Assembly (NCBI RefSeq): GCF_016595795.1 | Contig: NZ_JAENHN010000051.1 | Location: 1 to 64,000, forward strand | Length of the DNA: 64,000 bases | Reading direction: 5' to 3' | DNA from: Clostridium yunnanense | Lineage (GTDB): Bacteria > Bacillota > Clostridia > Clostridiales > Clostridiaceae | Shown: positions 16,866-24,812 of the stretch, piece after piece | Numbering within the stretch: position 1 is the first letter of the stretch | Layout: each line of letters starts with the position of its first letter | Notes under the pieces: generated by a model | Told to the model about the DNA's origin: nothing | The model's database searches: none | The model's input: only the letters and a program-made list of their open reading frames with translations | Position numbers and translations under genes: made by a program

Positions 16866-17168
16866 TTATTTTTCTACCTTTCTAGACTTTCCTTTTTGGT
16901 ATCCAAAATAGTAGCATACCACCCCTGTACCTATTGCTGCTTGCAATGCAAAAAGTAAGCTTTCCACTTCCCCGCTTGGTGGTTCCCATATAGGTGAAAA
17001 CCAAGGTTTATAATCTTTGTTTATATCAATTATGGCTTTTTCAGCTTGATCGTCAGAACCCGAAAATTCACCATTTTTAATAAATATAAGTGGTGCAACA
17101 GCTATTACTATAACTAATAAAGCTAATATTGAGTTTTTTATTAAAAGGCTCTTATTGTTTAACTTCAT
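16866..17168 (-). CDS. cbiN: Cobalt transporter accessory subunit
   Basis: The 100-residue protein has two membrane helices, at about residues 10-28 (SILALLVIVIAVAPLIF) and 70-88, joined by an extracytoplasmic loop containing GSDDQAEKAIIDINKDYKPW. This is the CbiN signature, with SDDQA and the PW-x-P-PSGE stretch before the second helix. CbiN inserts a loop into CbiM to trigger cobalt loading. It lies between cbiM and cbiQ with 2-3 base gaps, so the four genes are one operon. Confidence 0.93.
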   Translation of the reverse strand: MKLNNKSLLIKNSILALLVIVIAVAPLIFIKNGEFSGSDDQAEKAIIDINKDYKPWFSPIWEPPSGEVESLLFALQAAIGTGVVCYYFGYQKGKSRKVEK

Positions 17169-17170
17169 AA

Positions 17171-17914
17171 CTATTGTTCCTCCCCTGATATTACTTTAAG
17201 ATCTATTAATTCCTGTTTATTGTAGTTCTTTAATAAATTAAATATAATTACAGTTAATATTCCTTCACTTATGGCAAGAGGTATTTGAGTTACAGCAAAG
17301 ATTCCTAAAAACTTAGCTGCTGAAACAAAAAAGCCACCCTCTTGATCCGGAAAAGCCAAAGAAAGTTGCATTGCTGTTATAACATATGTCATTAAATCTC
17401 CAAGCATAGCAGATAAAAATACAGATATGCTTTGTGTTACTTTAAATTTCTTTAATAACTTGTACAGAAAATATGAAACAAAAGGACCTGCGATAGCCAT
17501 AGAGAAAGTATTAGCACCTAAGGTTGTAATTCCTCCATGAGCTAAAAGCAAAGCTTGAAATATTAGAACTATCACTCCTAAGGCACTCATCACAGTAGGT
17601 CCAAAGAGTATCGCTCCAAGTCCCACACCAGTAGGATGAGAACAACTACCTGTAACCGAAGGTATTTTTAAGGCTGATAATACAAAAGCAAACGCCCCCA
17701 CCATAGCTATAAGCATTTTAGTTCTAGGATTTTCATTTACTTTTTCTTTTATTGTAAAAAACCCCACTACTACAAATGGAATTGCTAAAACTCCCCAAGC
17801 AATACACCACTTTGCTGGCAAGAAGCCCTCCATTATATGCATCGCATATACAGTTCTTGGGATACATAGTAACGCAATAAAAATTCCTAATGCAATTTGA
17901 TATTTCTTTTTCAT
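17171..17914 (-). CDS. cbiM: Cobalt ECF-transporter substrate-binding membrane protein
   Basis: The start chosen is the methionine of MKKKYQIALG, 8 bases after AGGAG (about 248 residues). A frame extending 11 codons upstream has no ribosome site. Residues of about 1-23 look like a cleavable signal peptide ending TVYA. The mature protein would then begin with MHIMEGFLP, whose histidine ligates cobalt in CbiM/NikM proteins. Further motifs are SVTGSCSHPTGVGLGAILFG (about residue 105) and HGGITTLGANTFSMAIAGP, both conserved in the family, with about seven membrane helices. It heads cbiMNQO downstream of a cobalamin riboswitch. Confidence 0.94.
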   Translation of the reverse strand: MKKKYQIALGIFIALLCIPRTVYAMHIMEGFLPAKWCIAWGVLAIPFVVVGFFTIKEKVNENPRTKMLIAMVGAFAFVLSALKIPSVTGSCSHPTGVGLGAILFGPTVMSALGVIVLIFQALLLAHGGITTLGANTFSMAIAGPFVSYFLYKLLKKFKVTQSISVFLSAMLGDLMTYVITAMQLSLAFPDQEGGFFVSAAKFLGIFAVTQIPLAISEGILTVIIFNLLKNYNKQELIDLKVISGEEQ

Positions 17915-17992
17915 ATAGACACTCCTATTTTTAGTTTTTTTACACATATACCTTCATAAACAAATTAGAGCAAAATCTGGCAGTACAACAAG

Positions 17993-18065
17993 TTTTTTTG
18001 ACTTCCTACTTCATAGCCATAAAAAACTTCTAAATCCATTAAAAGGTTTAGCTAGTTTGAAAACC
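17993..18065. repeat. Intergenic repeat, family II, partial copy
   Basis: The stretch GACTTC..., AACTTCTAAATCCATT and AAGGTTTAGCTAG resembles 43560-43620 (GACTTCTACAGCCATT, TAGGTTTAGCTTA) and the core at 55990-56010 (AAGGTTTAGCTAT). It sits in the cbiM leader. Confidence 0.4.
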
Positions 18066-18082
18066 TTATAGATTCCTATAAA

Positions 18083-18118
18083 ATAAAAAAGTCCTCTTAA
18101 CAAAAATGTTAAAAGGAC
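18083..18118 (-). terminator. Terminator in the cobalamin riboswitch leader
   Basis: On the reverse strand GTCCTTTTAACA pairs with TGTTAAGAGGAC (18118-18091) and is followed by TTTTTTATT. It lies between the riboswitch and cbiM and can be the expression platform. Confidence 0.75.
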
Positions 18119-18202
18119 ACAGAAACAAAACATACTTAATCATATAAAATAAGTAAGCAACTTTTCATTCTACCGCCCCTCTCTATCACTCGTAGAGTTA
18201 TT

Positions 18203-18298
18203 GATGTATCACTTCATAATAAAACGTATATTTTTAAATTCTCTCAGCAGAACCCATGAAAGTTTTAAAAATTTGATTTCGGTTCGAAGTGGTACCTC
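18203..18298. repeat. Palindromic intergenic element, family I-like, copy F
   Basis: GATGTATCACTTC (18203-18215) is an imperfect inverted match to GAAGTGGTACCTC (18286-18298). The left part continues ATAATAAAACGTATATTTTTAAA, in which TCACTTCATAATAAAA and TATATTTTTAAA recur at 30911-30940. It lies inside the cbiM leader, between riboswitch and terminator. Confidence 0.5.
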
Positions 18299-18309
18299 TA
18301 TAATTGGTG

Positions 18310-18476
18310 CAAAATATAGGCAGGTCTTCTGACTTAAGAATCATCATTTAAATACGCCTTCCCTGTTTCCAAGTGACATCTTGTATTTAAACTCCTCTAA
18401 TACAGCTACGGGATAGTTCAGGATTCTTACCTGATTCCCTTTTAATTAATCCATTGGATTAAACCTATATTTTATT
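18310..18476 (-). ncRNA. Cobalamin (B12) riboswitch
   Basis: The reverse strand shows the conserved blocks in order: AGGGAATCAGGTAAGAATCC, CTGAACTATCCCGTAGCTGT, GTCACTTGG, GGGAAGGC, and AAGTCAGAAGACCTGCCTA. The flanks AAAATATAGG and CCTATATTTT close the P1 stem. It precedes cbiMNQO and should repress cobalt import when adenosylcobalamin is plentiful. Confidence 0.95.
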
Positions 18477-18608
18477 ATTCGATTCAGACTTAAGTATACT
18501 CTCATATGCAATTAATGTAAACTTTAAATATCTATATACTTAAAAATTATACATATTTATTTCCAAGACATTTTCCATAAGTCCATGCTTACTCTTTTTA
18601 ATAAAATC

Positions 18609-18680
18609 AAATCCCTCATGCTAATATAATATTTTTTGATGGTTACTATTATTCATAATAAAAGCTACTTCGAGGGATTT
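18609..18680 (-). terminator. Possible terminator of the sugar gene cluster
   Basis: AAATCCCTC (18609-18617) pairs with GAGGGATTT (18672-18680), which overlaps the stop codon of the glycosyltransferase gene. The loop is long (about 54 bases), so this is a weak call. Confidence 0.35.
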
Positions 18681-19527
18681 ATTTACTATAAAATAGTTTG
18701 TCCAATTGAGACAAAGATTCTTGAGCACCTGAATTATATCCAACATGTATACACTCAAAATCCAATAAAATCCTATTGTCTACAGGATAGCTGTTTCTAA
18801 AGTCAGTATCATCCCACCAAGAGTTATTGGAGTCTTCAGGATATTTTTCAAAGTTTGAAGAATGGAACATTTGGTAATAACCAGTAAAATGAGGTTCCCC
18901 GCCTTCAAATATATAAGGAAGATCGTTCCAATTTCCAGTCTTGTAACTTTCCCATTGTTCTTCAATAGTATCAAGCTCTGATTCAAACAACCCCGTATCA
19001 ACAAAGTGTCTTAAGGCACTCATATGTATTTTCTCTATGTCCGGGGAGTTTTCATTACCTTTTCTAGCTGCAATGAATTCTTCATGAATCTTATTAAGAT
19101 TTTGTATATTTTTAGTGCAACGATAATCTATATACTTACTTTCTTCTTTGCCAAGTCCCAATCCCCTTCTAGCAATGGGTGAAAAAAGTGACTTTAAGTT
19201 TTTTTCTGTTTTCGAAATTTCACTTATAACATCCCTTACGTTTGGTGGTAAAATTATGTCGCAATCCATAAGTAATATCCAATCCTCTTTATTTAAAGCG
19301 TTAATTCCTTCATTTATTGCTTTACCTTTTGCGAATTCAGCACCATTTTCATGGATTCTCTCAGAAAAAATATAGTTGATTGAATTTTCATTACAAAGAT
19401 TTATAGTATCAATATCATTTTTCTCTGTAACTATAATCCAATTGTCAAGATATTTCTTATTATCAAGACAATACTTAAGCACATGTGAATAATTAATACA
19501 TACGGTAACTGCTTCTATCTTCATCAT
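18679..19527 (-). CDS. Glycosyltransferase, GT-A fold
   Basis: The 282-residue soluble protein begins with a Rossmann-like strand (KIEAVTVCINYSHVLKYCLD) and a second strand (NWIIVTEKNDIDTINLC), and carries WILLMDCDIILPPNVRDVI near residue 95. There DCD is the metal and nucleotide-sugar binding D-x-D motif. AKGKAINEGI before it is the usual helix preceding DxD in family 2-like enzymes. No membrane segment is present. It is the last of five leftward genes for activated-sugar synthesis and modification and would add the product to a surface glycan or protein. The acceptor is unknown. Confidence 0.75.
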   Translation of the reverse strand: MMKIEAVTVCINYSHVLKYCLDNKKYLDNWIIVTEKNDIDTINLCNENSINYIFSERIHENGAEFAKGKAINEGINALNKEDWILLMDCDIILPPNVRDVISEISKTEKNLKSLFSPIARRGLGLGKEESKYIDYRCTKNIQNLNKIHEEFIAARKGNENSPDIEKIHMSALRHFVDTGLFESELDTIEEQWESYKTGNWNDLPYIFEGGEPHFTGYYQMFHSSNFEKYPEDSNNSWWDDTDFRNSYPVDNRILLDFECIHVGYNSGAQESLSQLDKLFYSK

Positions 19528-19544
19528 ATATTCTCCTCTTCATT

Positions 19545-20858
19545 TTATAAACTCCAATATAAGAGTCCATTATTTTCAGCTTCACTTTTGTGATAATTCC
19601 CTTTAATATCAATAAGAATGCCATTTCCATCCTTAAACACTTTCTTCAATTTTTCTAAAGGTGTGTCTCTGTATTGCTGATGTGGAACTGCATATATTAC
19701 AGCATCAATATTATTTGCTTTTTCAAAATCACTTATCTTGAGTCCATACTCTTCAAATACTTCATCTTGGTCTACTATATAGTCTGCAACCTGAATTTCC
19801 GCTCCGTACTCCCTTAACTCATTAATGATATCAACTACCTTCGTGTTTCTGATATCAGGAACATCTTCCTTATAAGAAAATCCAACCACTAAGATTTTGC
19901 AACCTCTGATTTGCTTCTGTGCTTTTATTAGTTGTTTAATAGTATTTTCTGCAATAAATTTGCTAGTACCATCATTAATCCTTCTACCTGCAAGTATTAG
20001 CTGTGGATGATATCCTATTTCCTCTGCCTTATATGCTAAATAATAAGGATCTACACCAATACAATGTCCTCCGACAATCCCAGGATTCATAGATATAAAG
20101 TTCCACTTGGTAGCAGCTGCTCTTAACACTGCTTTTGTGTCTATTTCCATCTTATTAAATATTATCGACAATTCATTCATTAACGCAATTATCAAATCTC
20201 TTTGTGTGTTTTCTGTCACTTTTGCAGCTTCTGCCACTTTTATACTTTCAGCTCTATAAATATTTTCATCCGCGATAATTATGTTGTAAACCTTAGCGAT
20301 TAAATCAAGTGCTTCCTCATCAATTCCAGATATAATCTTCACCACGTTAATTATTGAATGGGATTTGTCTCCAGGGGTTATTCTTTCAGGTGAATATCCC
20401 ACTTTAAAATCTACTCCACACTTAAGACCAGATTCTCTTTCAAGAATCGGTATACATACTTCCTCTACCAAACCTGGATATACAGTTGACTCATAAACTA
20501 TCACTGAACCCTCATTAAGATTTCTTGCTACTGCCTCAGTTGCAGATTTCATTGGTACTAAATCCGGTGTTTTATCTCTGTTAACCGGTGTCGGTACAGC
20601 AACTATATGAAACTTAGCCTTTTGTAAGAGAGTCTCATCATTAGTAAATAATATATTTGCTTTACCTAGATCTTCTTTATGTACTTCATTTGTTGGGTCT
20701 ATACCTTTTTTGTAATCTTGTATCTTTTTATTGTTTATATCAAAACCAATTACACTAACCTTTTTACCAAATTCAACAGCAAGTTGAATACCAACATAGC
20801 CTAATCCAACAACTGATATCTTCTCCTTGCCTGCAATTATATCTTTATATAAATTCAT
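19545..20858 (-). CDS. UDP-sugar 6-dehydrogenase (WecC/TviB/WbpA-like)
   Basis: The 437-residue enzyme oxidises C6 of a nucleotide sugar to a uronic acid with two NAD+. The N-terminal Rossmann motif is VVGLGYVGIQLAVEFGKK; VAVPTPVN and VIVYESTVYPG follow. The catalytic cysteine is in GIVGGHCIGVDPYYLAYKAE (about residues 255-275). The C-terminal NAD/UDP domain contains ILVVGFSYKEDVPDIRNTKV. The VDPYYL form and overall sequence resemble UDP-N-acetylhexosamine dehydrogenases more than UDP-glucose dehydrogenase. It is in a cluster with an epimerase, deacetylase and acyltransferase, so an N-acetylhexosaminuronic acid product is plausible. Confidence 0.88.
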   Translation of the reverse strand: MNLYKDIIAGKEKISVVGLGYVGIQLAVEFGKKVSVIGFDINNKKIQDYKKGIDPTNEVHKEDLGKANILFTNDETLLQKAKFHIVAVPTPVNRDKTPDLVPMKSATEAVARNLNEGSVIVYESTVYPGLVEEVCIPILERESGLKCGVDFKVGYSPERITPGDKSHSIINVVKIISGIDEEALDLIAKVYNIIIADENIYRAESIKVAEAAKVTENTQRDLIIALMNELSIIFNKMEIDTKAVLRAAATKWNFISMNPGIVGGHCIGVDPYYLAYKAEEIGYHPQLILAGRRINDGTSKFIAENTIKQLIKAQKQIRGCKILVVGFSYKEDVPDIRNTKVVDIINELREYGAEIQVADYIVDQDEVFEEYGLKISDFEKANNIDAVIYAVPHQQYRDTPLEKLKKVFKDGNGILIDIKGNYHKSEAENNGLLYWSL

Positions 20859-20998
20859 GATTTCCTCCTTTTTAAGTTATTTATATAATTTAAAATCAAG
20901 TTTACTAAGCTTAGGTTTAATATTTTTTCATTGCAATAAATATCTCTTATTTTACTTCTTACATCTTTATGGATTGATACAATTTATAATTAAATTAT

Positions 20999-22003
20999 CT
21001 ACTCAGAAACCAGTGAAGCTTCAAAGATAGATTTAGCTTCTAGGTTATATGTTTTTATAAAATACTGGACTACATTATTTATTATTTCATCAATATCTAA
21101 AAAACTATATTCACCTATAATACTTAAGATCTTATCAGCACTAGGAATTCTAACTTTAGGATCCTCAAAATCACTTCCAAAAACCTCTCTTGAAGGAATA
21201 AAAGTAATTTCAGATAAACTGTTTGTTATAGCTTTAATTCTGTTTGCTAAATCAATTATTGAAATACTATTACTAGATCCAACATTAAAGATTTCCTTGT
21301 TTGTTTCAGTATTCTCAATAATCAAACATAATATATTGACTAAGTCGCTCACATGTGTAAAGGTACGTATCTGGGTTCCATCATCATATACGGTCATCGG
21401 TTCATTTCGAAGCGCTTGTCCTACTAACCTAGGCAAAACCATTCCATAATTTCCAACTTGTCTTGGGCCAACAATATTAAAACATCTAATAACAACATAA
21501 TCTAGGTCCATTTCTTTACCATAAGCGTAACAATAATATTCAGCAACTGCTTTACCAATTGAATAACTCCACCTAAAGGAATTCCCTATTATTCGGTCAT
21601 CATTTTCTCGTAATTCTGGAGATTTATTTTTTCCATAGATTTCGGATGTAGAGAACACCACTATCCTCTTTTTCAGATCTGCGGCAATTTTAATGATAGA
21701 AATGGAACTTAAGATATTTGAATTCAAGCTTTTGACTGGATTGTCCATAATATATTTAACACCGACTGAGGAAGCCAAATGAAAAATAAGATTGCACTTT
21801 GAGCATAGGTCATATAATACATCATAATTACAAATATCTTCCTGTACGAAATGGAAATGATTATTTTCTAAATTATGTCTAATATTCTCTAGAGAACCAG
21901 TAGATAAGTTATCAATAACATACACTTCATGATCCTCATCCAGCAATTTATCAACTAGATGGGACCCAATAAAACCTGCACCACCTGTAATAAGTATTTT
22001 CAT
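20999..22003 (-). CDS. NAD-dependent nucleotide-sugar epimerase/dehydratase
   Basis: The 334-residue extended short-chain dehydrogenase begins MKILITGGAGFIGSHLVDKL, the NAD-binding GxxGxxG. DNLSTGS ends the second strand. The catalytic triad appears as serine in VVFSTSEIYG and YxxxK in YSIGKAVAEYY (about residue 148). VIRCFNIVGPRQ and GTQIRTFTHVSDLV are the usual substrate-binding blocks. Best matches by eye are UDP-glucuronate decarboxylase and UDP-glucose/GlcNAc 4-epimerases; the exact reaction cannot be set. The ATG follows GGAGGGTATT. About 140 non-coding bases separate it from the dehydrogenase gene. Confidence 0.86.
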   Translation of the reverse strand: MKILITGGAGFIGSHLVDKLLDEDHEVYVIDNLSTGSLENIRHNLENNHFHFVQEDICNYDVLYDLCSKCNLIFHLASSVGVKYIMDNPVKSLNSNILSSISIIKIAADLKKRIVVFSTSEIYGKNKSPELRENDDRIIGNSFRWSYSIGKAVAEYYCYAYGKEMDLDYVVIRCFNIVGPRQVGNYGMVLPRLVGQALRNEPMTVYDDGTQIRTFTHVSDLVNILCLIIENTETNKEIFNVGSSNSISIIDLANRIKAITNSLSEITFIPSREVFGSDFEDPKVRIPSADKILSIIGEYSFLDIDEIINNVVQYFIKTYNLEAKSIFEASLVSE

Positions 22004-22037
22004 AATACCCTCCTAAAAATTCATTTTTTAAAAATAG

Positions 22038-22694
22038 TTAATCAATAATCAACCTTTTTATCTCATAAGCTTCAGCAGCTTCAACAGATACTTCCTTACC
22101 ACGATACTTTGCCATACTAATCACTCCGTTCTTACTTACTGCATAATCCTCATCTCCCATTTGAGATTCATACATCCCAAGCATTTCAACTTTTTTATGA
22201 AGCTGTTTGGATATATCCACATAAAGATTCGGTTTAAACATTTGTACGTTTGTAATCCAATTTACCTGTGGATACTCATAAACTATGACAATTTCAGGCA
22301 TAAAAAATTTCTTTTTTCTACTACGAAGTGCCGTCATACAACAGTTATAAACTATAGCATGATCTTGATTGAAGGATGGAAAAGGTATGGCAACGACCTG
22401 TGGTCTTACTCTTTCAATAACACTCTCTACTTTATTAACAAGCTCAAACATAGGAATAAGATCAAGCTTTAAGTGATACTGGTCATCATATAGTATTTCA
22501 AAGTTTTCTATCTGGCAAAGCTCCATTATTTTTTCAAATTCTTTTTTCCTTACATCACTGCCAATAGTAAATTCTACTATGTGCACATTGGTGCTTTTCA
22601 GCTTACTTATTAACCCACCACAGCCCAAAGTCTCATCATCAGCATGTGGTGAAAGAACTAATAATTTTTCATTCTCATCAAATATTTTATACAT
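22038..22694 (-). CDS. PIG-L (LmbE-like) N-acetylglucosamine deacetylase-type hydrolase
   Basis: The 218-residue protein carries LVLSPHADDETLGCGGLI near residue 13, with the AHPDD-like zinc motif as PHADDE. Further metal or catalytic residues are in PFPSFNQDHAIVYNC (about 100-115), where histidine follows aspartate. The family removes acetyl groups from N-acetylglucosaminyl substrates such as GlcNAc-PI, mycothiol and bacillithiol precursors or polysaccharide intermediates. It is located between an epimerase and an acyltransferase, so deacetylation followed by re-acylation of an amino sugar is a likely scheme, which I infer from order only. The ATG follows GAGGTGTTATT. Confidence 0.87.
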   Translation of the reverse strand: MYKIFDENEKLLVLSPHADDETLGCGGLISKLKSTNVHIVEFTIGSDVRKKEFEKIMELCQIENFEILYDDQYHLKLDLIPMFELVNKVESVIERVRPQVVAIPFPSFNQDHAIVYNCCMTALRSRKKKFFMPEIVIVYEYPQVNWITNVQMFKPNLYVDISKQLHKKVEMLGMYESQMGDEDYAVSKNGVISMAKYRGKEVSVEAAEAYEIKRLIID

Positions 22695-22724
22695 AATAAC
22701 ACCTCATCAATTCTTTATTTAGAG

Positions 22725-23420
22725 CTAAGGTTCCCATCTAACTTTCTCCTTTAAAATCCTTGCTGGATTCCCACCAATTATGATATTATCACCTTTGATT
22801 TCATTATTTATAAAAGAGTTTGCTCCCACTATACAGGAGTTTCCAACCTTAGCACCTTTAATAAAAGTGCTTCTACAACCAATCCAGACTTTATCTCCAA
22901 AAATTATTTCTTTTGGCTCATTTATGATTTCATCAGTTTCCAAACTATAAATTTTATGATAATCAGTATCTAGAAACAAATTTTCCCATGATACTATACA
23001 CCCATCGCCAAATTTTATTTTTTTACAGCATATAATGGTCGAACCTCCACCACAGCTAAAATTGCTTCCTATATGAAGTTCTCCTTCACCATTTACGTCC
23101 ACAACTGAGCCTGCTCCTATGTACACATTTTCTCCAAACACAACCTTACCAGTTACATTCCATCGAGAGATATCTTGAGGCAGTGCACTTATATATGGAA
23201 ATCCTATTGCTACTGAACGAAATTTAGGTTTTGACGTTAGAACTATGCTTCCCTCGGTATCACATAATTTAACTTTATAATGTATATGAACCGGAAACTT
23301 TATTGCATCACGAAATTTGAAATAATTGAAATTAAAGTACACAGTTTTGGGAATACTCAAGGAAATATTTTTCAGCATAAAAATGAACCATCTTATATTA
23401 TCTATATGCTTTTTTAACAT
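22725..23420 (-). CDS. Left-handed beta-helix (hexapeptide) acyltransferase
   Basis: The 231-residue protein has hexapeptide repeats through its middle and end: VVFGENVYIGAGSVVDVNGE, LHIGSNFSCGGGSTIICC, IKFGDGCIVSWENLFLDTD, and IIFGDKVWIGCRSTFIKGAK with VGNSCIVGANSFI. The HK of DTDYHKIY is the probable catalytic histidine. The C-terminal GGNPARILKEKV is the standard ending of sugar O- or N-acetyltransferases (WbbJ-like). It is the first gene of the sugar cluster, with GGAGGGAGAG before its ATG. The acyl donor is presumably acetyl-CoA; the sugar acceptor is unknown. Confidence 0.85.
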   Translation of the reverse strand: MLKKHIDNIRWFIFMLKNISLSIPKTVYFNFNYFKFRDAIKFPVHIHYKVKLCDTEGSIVLTSKPKFRSVAIGFPYISALPQDISRWNVTGKVVFGENVYIGAGSVVDVNGEGELHIGSNFSCGGGSTIICCKKIKFGDGCIVSWENLFLDTDYHKIYSLETDEIINEPKEIIFGDKVWIGCRSTFIKGAKVGNSCIVGANSFINNEIKGDNIIIGGNPARILKEKVRWEP

Positions 23421-23786
23421 TCTCTCCCTCCTCGATATAGCCTGTACAGCTTTAATAGTTAAGATTTAGGTTTTTGAATGATATGAATTTGTTTTACTAC
23501 CACTCACAAATTTTACCATGTACTCCTTTACACCGCAACAATATACTTCAAATTTTGATCATAAATACAATTTTTACTCTTGTTTTTGTGACTAAAAACA
23601 AAATAAAACGTCGATTTATTCCTTTTATTATAAATAAAGTATTTCTATATTGATCTATTAGTTTATACTATAAAATTGCGGATTGCTTGTCTAAACTTAC
23701 ATAATACTGGGAAACACTAATAAAGTAGTGCTATAATTAAAGCTGAAACTACTTTTAAACGTTGGGGTGGAGGCTTCAGACTGGGA
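23421..23786. other. AT-rich intergenic region upstream of the sugar cluster and murC remnant
   Basis: The interval holds the leftward promoter region of the sugar cluster and, rightward, a TATAAT at about 23742 before the murC remnant. In the frame of that remnant the reading extends upstream through WGGGFRLG without a P-loop. No intact gene or RNA is seen. Confidence 0.4.
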
Positions 23787-24638
23787 ATGTCTAAGTACTT
23801 TGTATGCGAAGCAGATGAATTCAATAATAATTTCTTACATTACAGCCCTTCAATTGCTTTAATAAATAATATAGAAATGGATCATCCTGAATTTTTTAAG
23901 GATATATCTGATGTTAAGAATTCTTCTAAAAATTTTATAAAAAAACTTACTGGTCCTAAAATTCTAATTATTAATGAAGATAGTACTGCTATTAGAGAAA
24001 TATTAAGTGATTTAAAAGACTGGTTAAAGGAAGAAAATGTGAAAGTTATTGGTTATTATATAGATAATAAGCTTGATTTTCCTTTTGACATGGAGTATAA
24101 AGCAGAATTAATCTCAAATACCCCAGATTATTCATCCTTTAAACTAATAAATGGAGCTAAAGAAAACATCTTCAAGCTTGGACTTATAGGTAAACATAAT
24201 GTTATGAATTCTTTAGGAGTATTACTTACTGCCTTGGAGTTAGGTGTCGATGTGAATTCAATAAAGAATTCCTTTGAAAATTTTAAGGTTATAGGAAGAA
24301 GACTAGAATTGATAGCAGACATTGAAGATATTAAGATTTTTGATGATTTTGCTCACCATCCTACAGCAGTGGCAACTACTTTAGACTCAATTAACCTCAG
24401 TTATCCGGGTAAAAAGGTTTTTGCTATTTTCGAACCTCATCAACTTTCTAGAGCAAAACTATTTTTTAATGAGTTCGCTATAGCATTAAAGAAAGCAGAT
24501 AGAGTTATTATTACCAAACCTTTTTTGGGACGAGAAGCAAAGAGTGGAGATTTAATAATAGTTTTTGGAGCTGGTGACTCATACAAGTTATCTAGAAAAA
24601 TTCTCAACGCCTTAAGTGACAAGTCTATTTCTACATAA
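23787..24638 (+). pseudogene. murC remnant (UDP-N-acetylmuramate-alanine ligase fragment)
   Basis: The 283 codons begin directly in the Mur-ligase central domain: YFVCEADEFNNNFLHYSP, then INNIEMDHPEFF, where the ATP-dependent ligases read EADEFD and TNIEPDH. GLIGKHNVMNSLG, IGRRLELI and FDDFAHHPTAVATTL are MurC-type central and C-terminal blocks, and FEPHQLSRAKLFF fits the C-terminal Rossmann domain. The N-terminal UDP-binding domain and the GKTTTT ATP loop are absent. Near the end, FLGREA runs straight into GDLIIVFGAGDSYKLS, skipping roughly 50 residues of the usual C-domain. It cannot be a working ligase. An intact murC is expected elsewhere in the genome. Confidence 0.8.
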
Positions 24639-24729
24639 TGTAATTCATCACTGCCTAAAAAATCTTCACCACACTAGATATTATTTTTACTTTGGATTTA
24701 AAAAGTTAATAAATCTACCGAAACATCTA

Positions 24730-24761
24730 TAGTAGCTCTAGAAAAACTTCCAGAGCTACTA
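24730..24761. terminator. Terminator between murC remnant and MFS gene
   Basis: TAGTAGCTCT (24730-24739) pairs with AGAGCTACTA (24752-24761), flanked by A/T-rich sequence. It can serve both convergent transcripts. Confidence 0.7.
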
Positions 24762-24812
24762 TATTTAAAATTTATATAATGAATATCTTTATTTTTTTTA
24801 TTGTAAAACACC

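Noticed and set aside
17915-17947. Upstream extension of cbiM by 11 codons
   Set aside because: No ribosome site before the first ATG, while MKKKYQ has AGGAG at 8 bases and starts a proper signal peptide.
22161-22472. Plus-strand frame opposite the PIG-L deacetylase
   Set aside because: The reverse strand encodes the full PHADDE-containing enzyme; the plus frame has no ribosome site.
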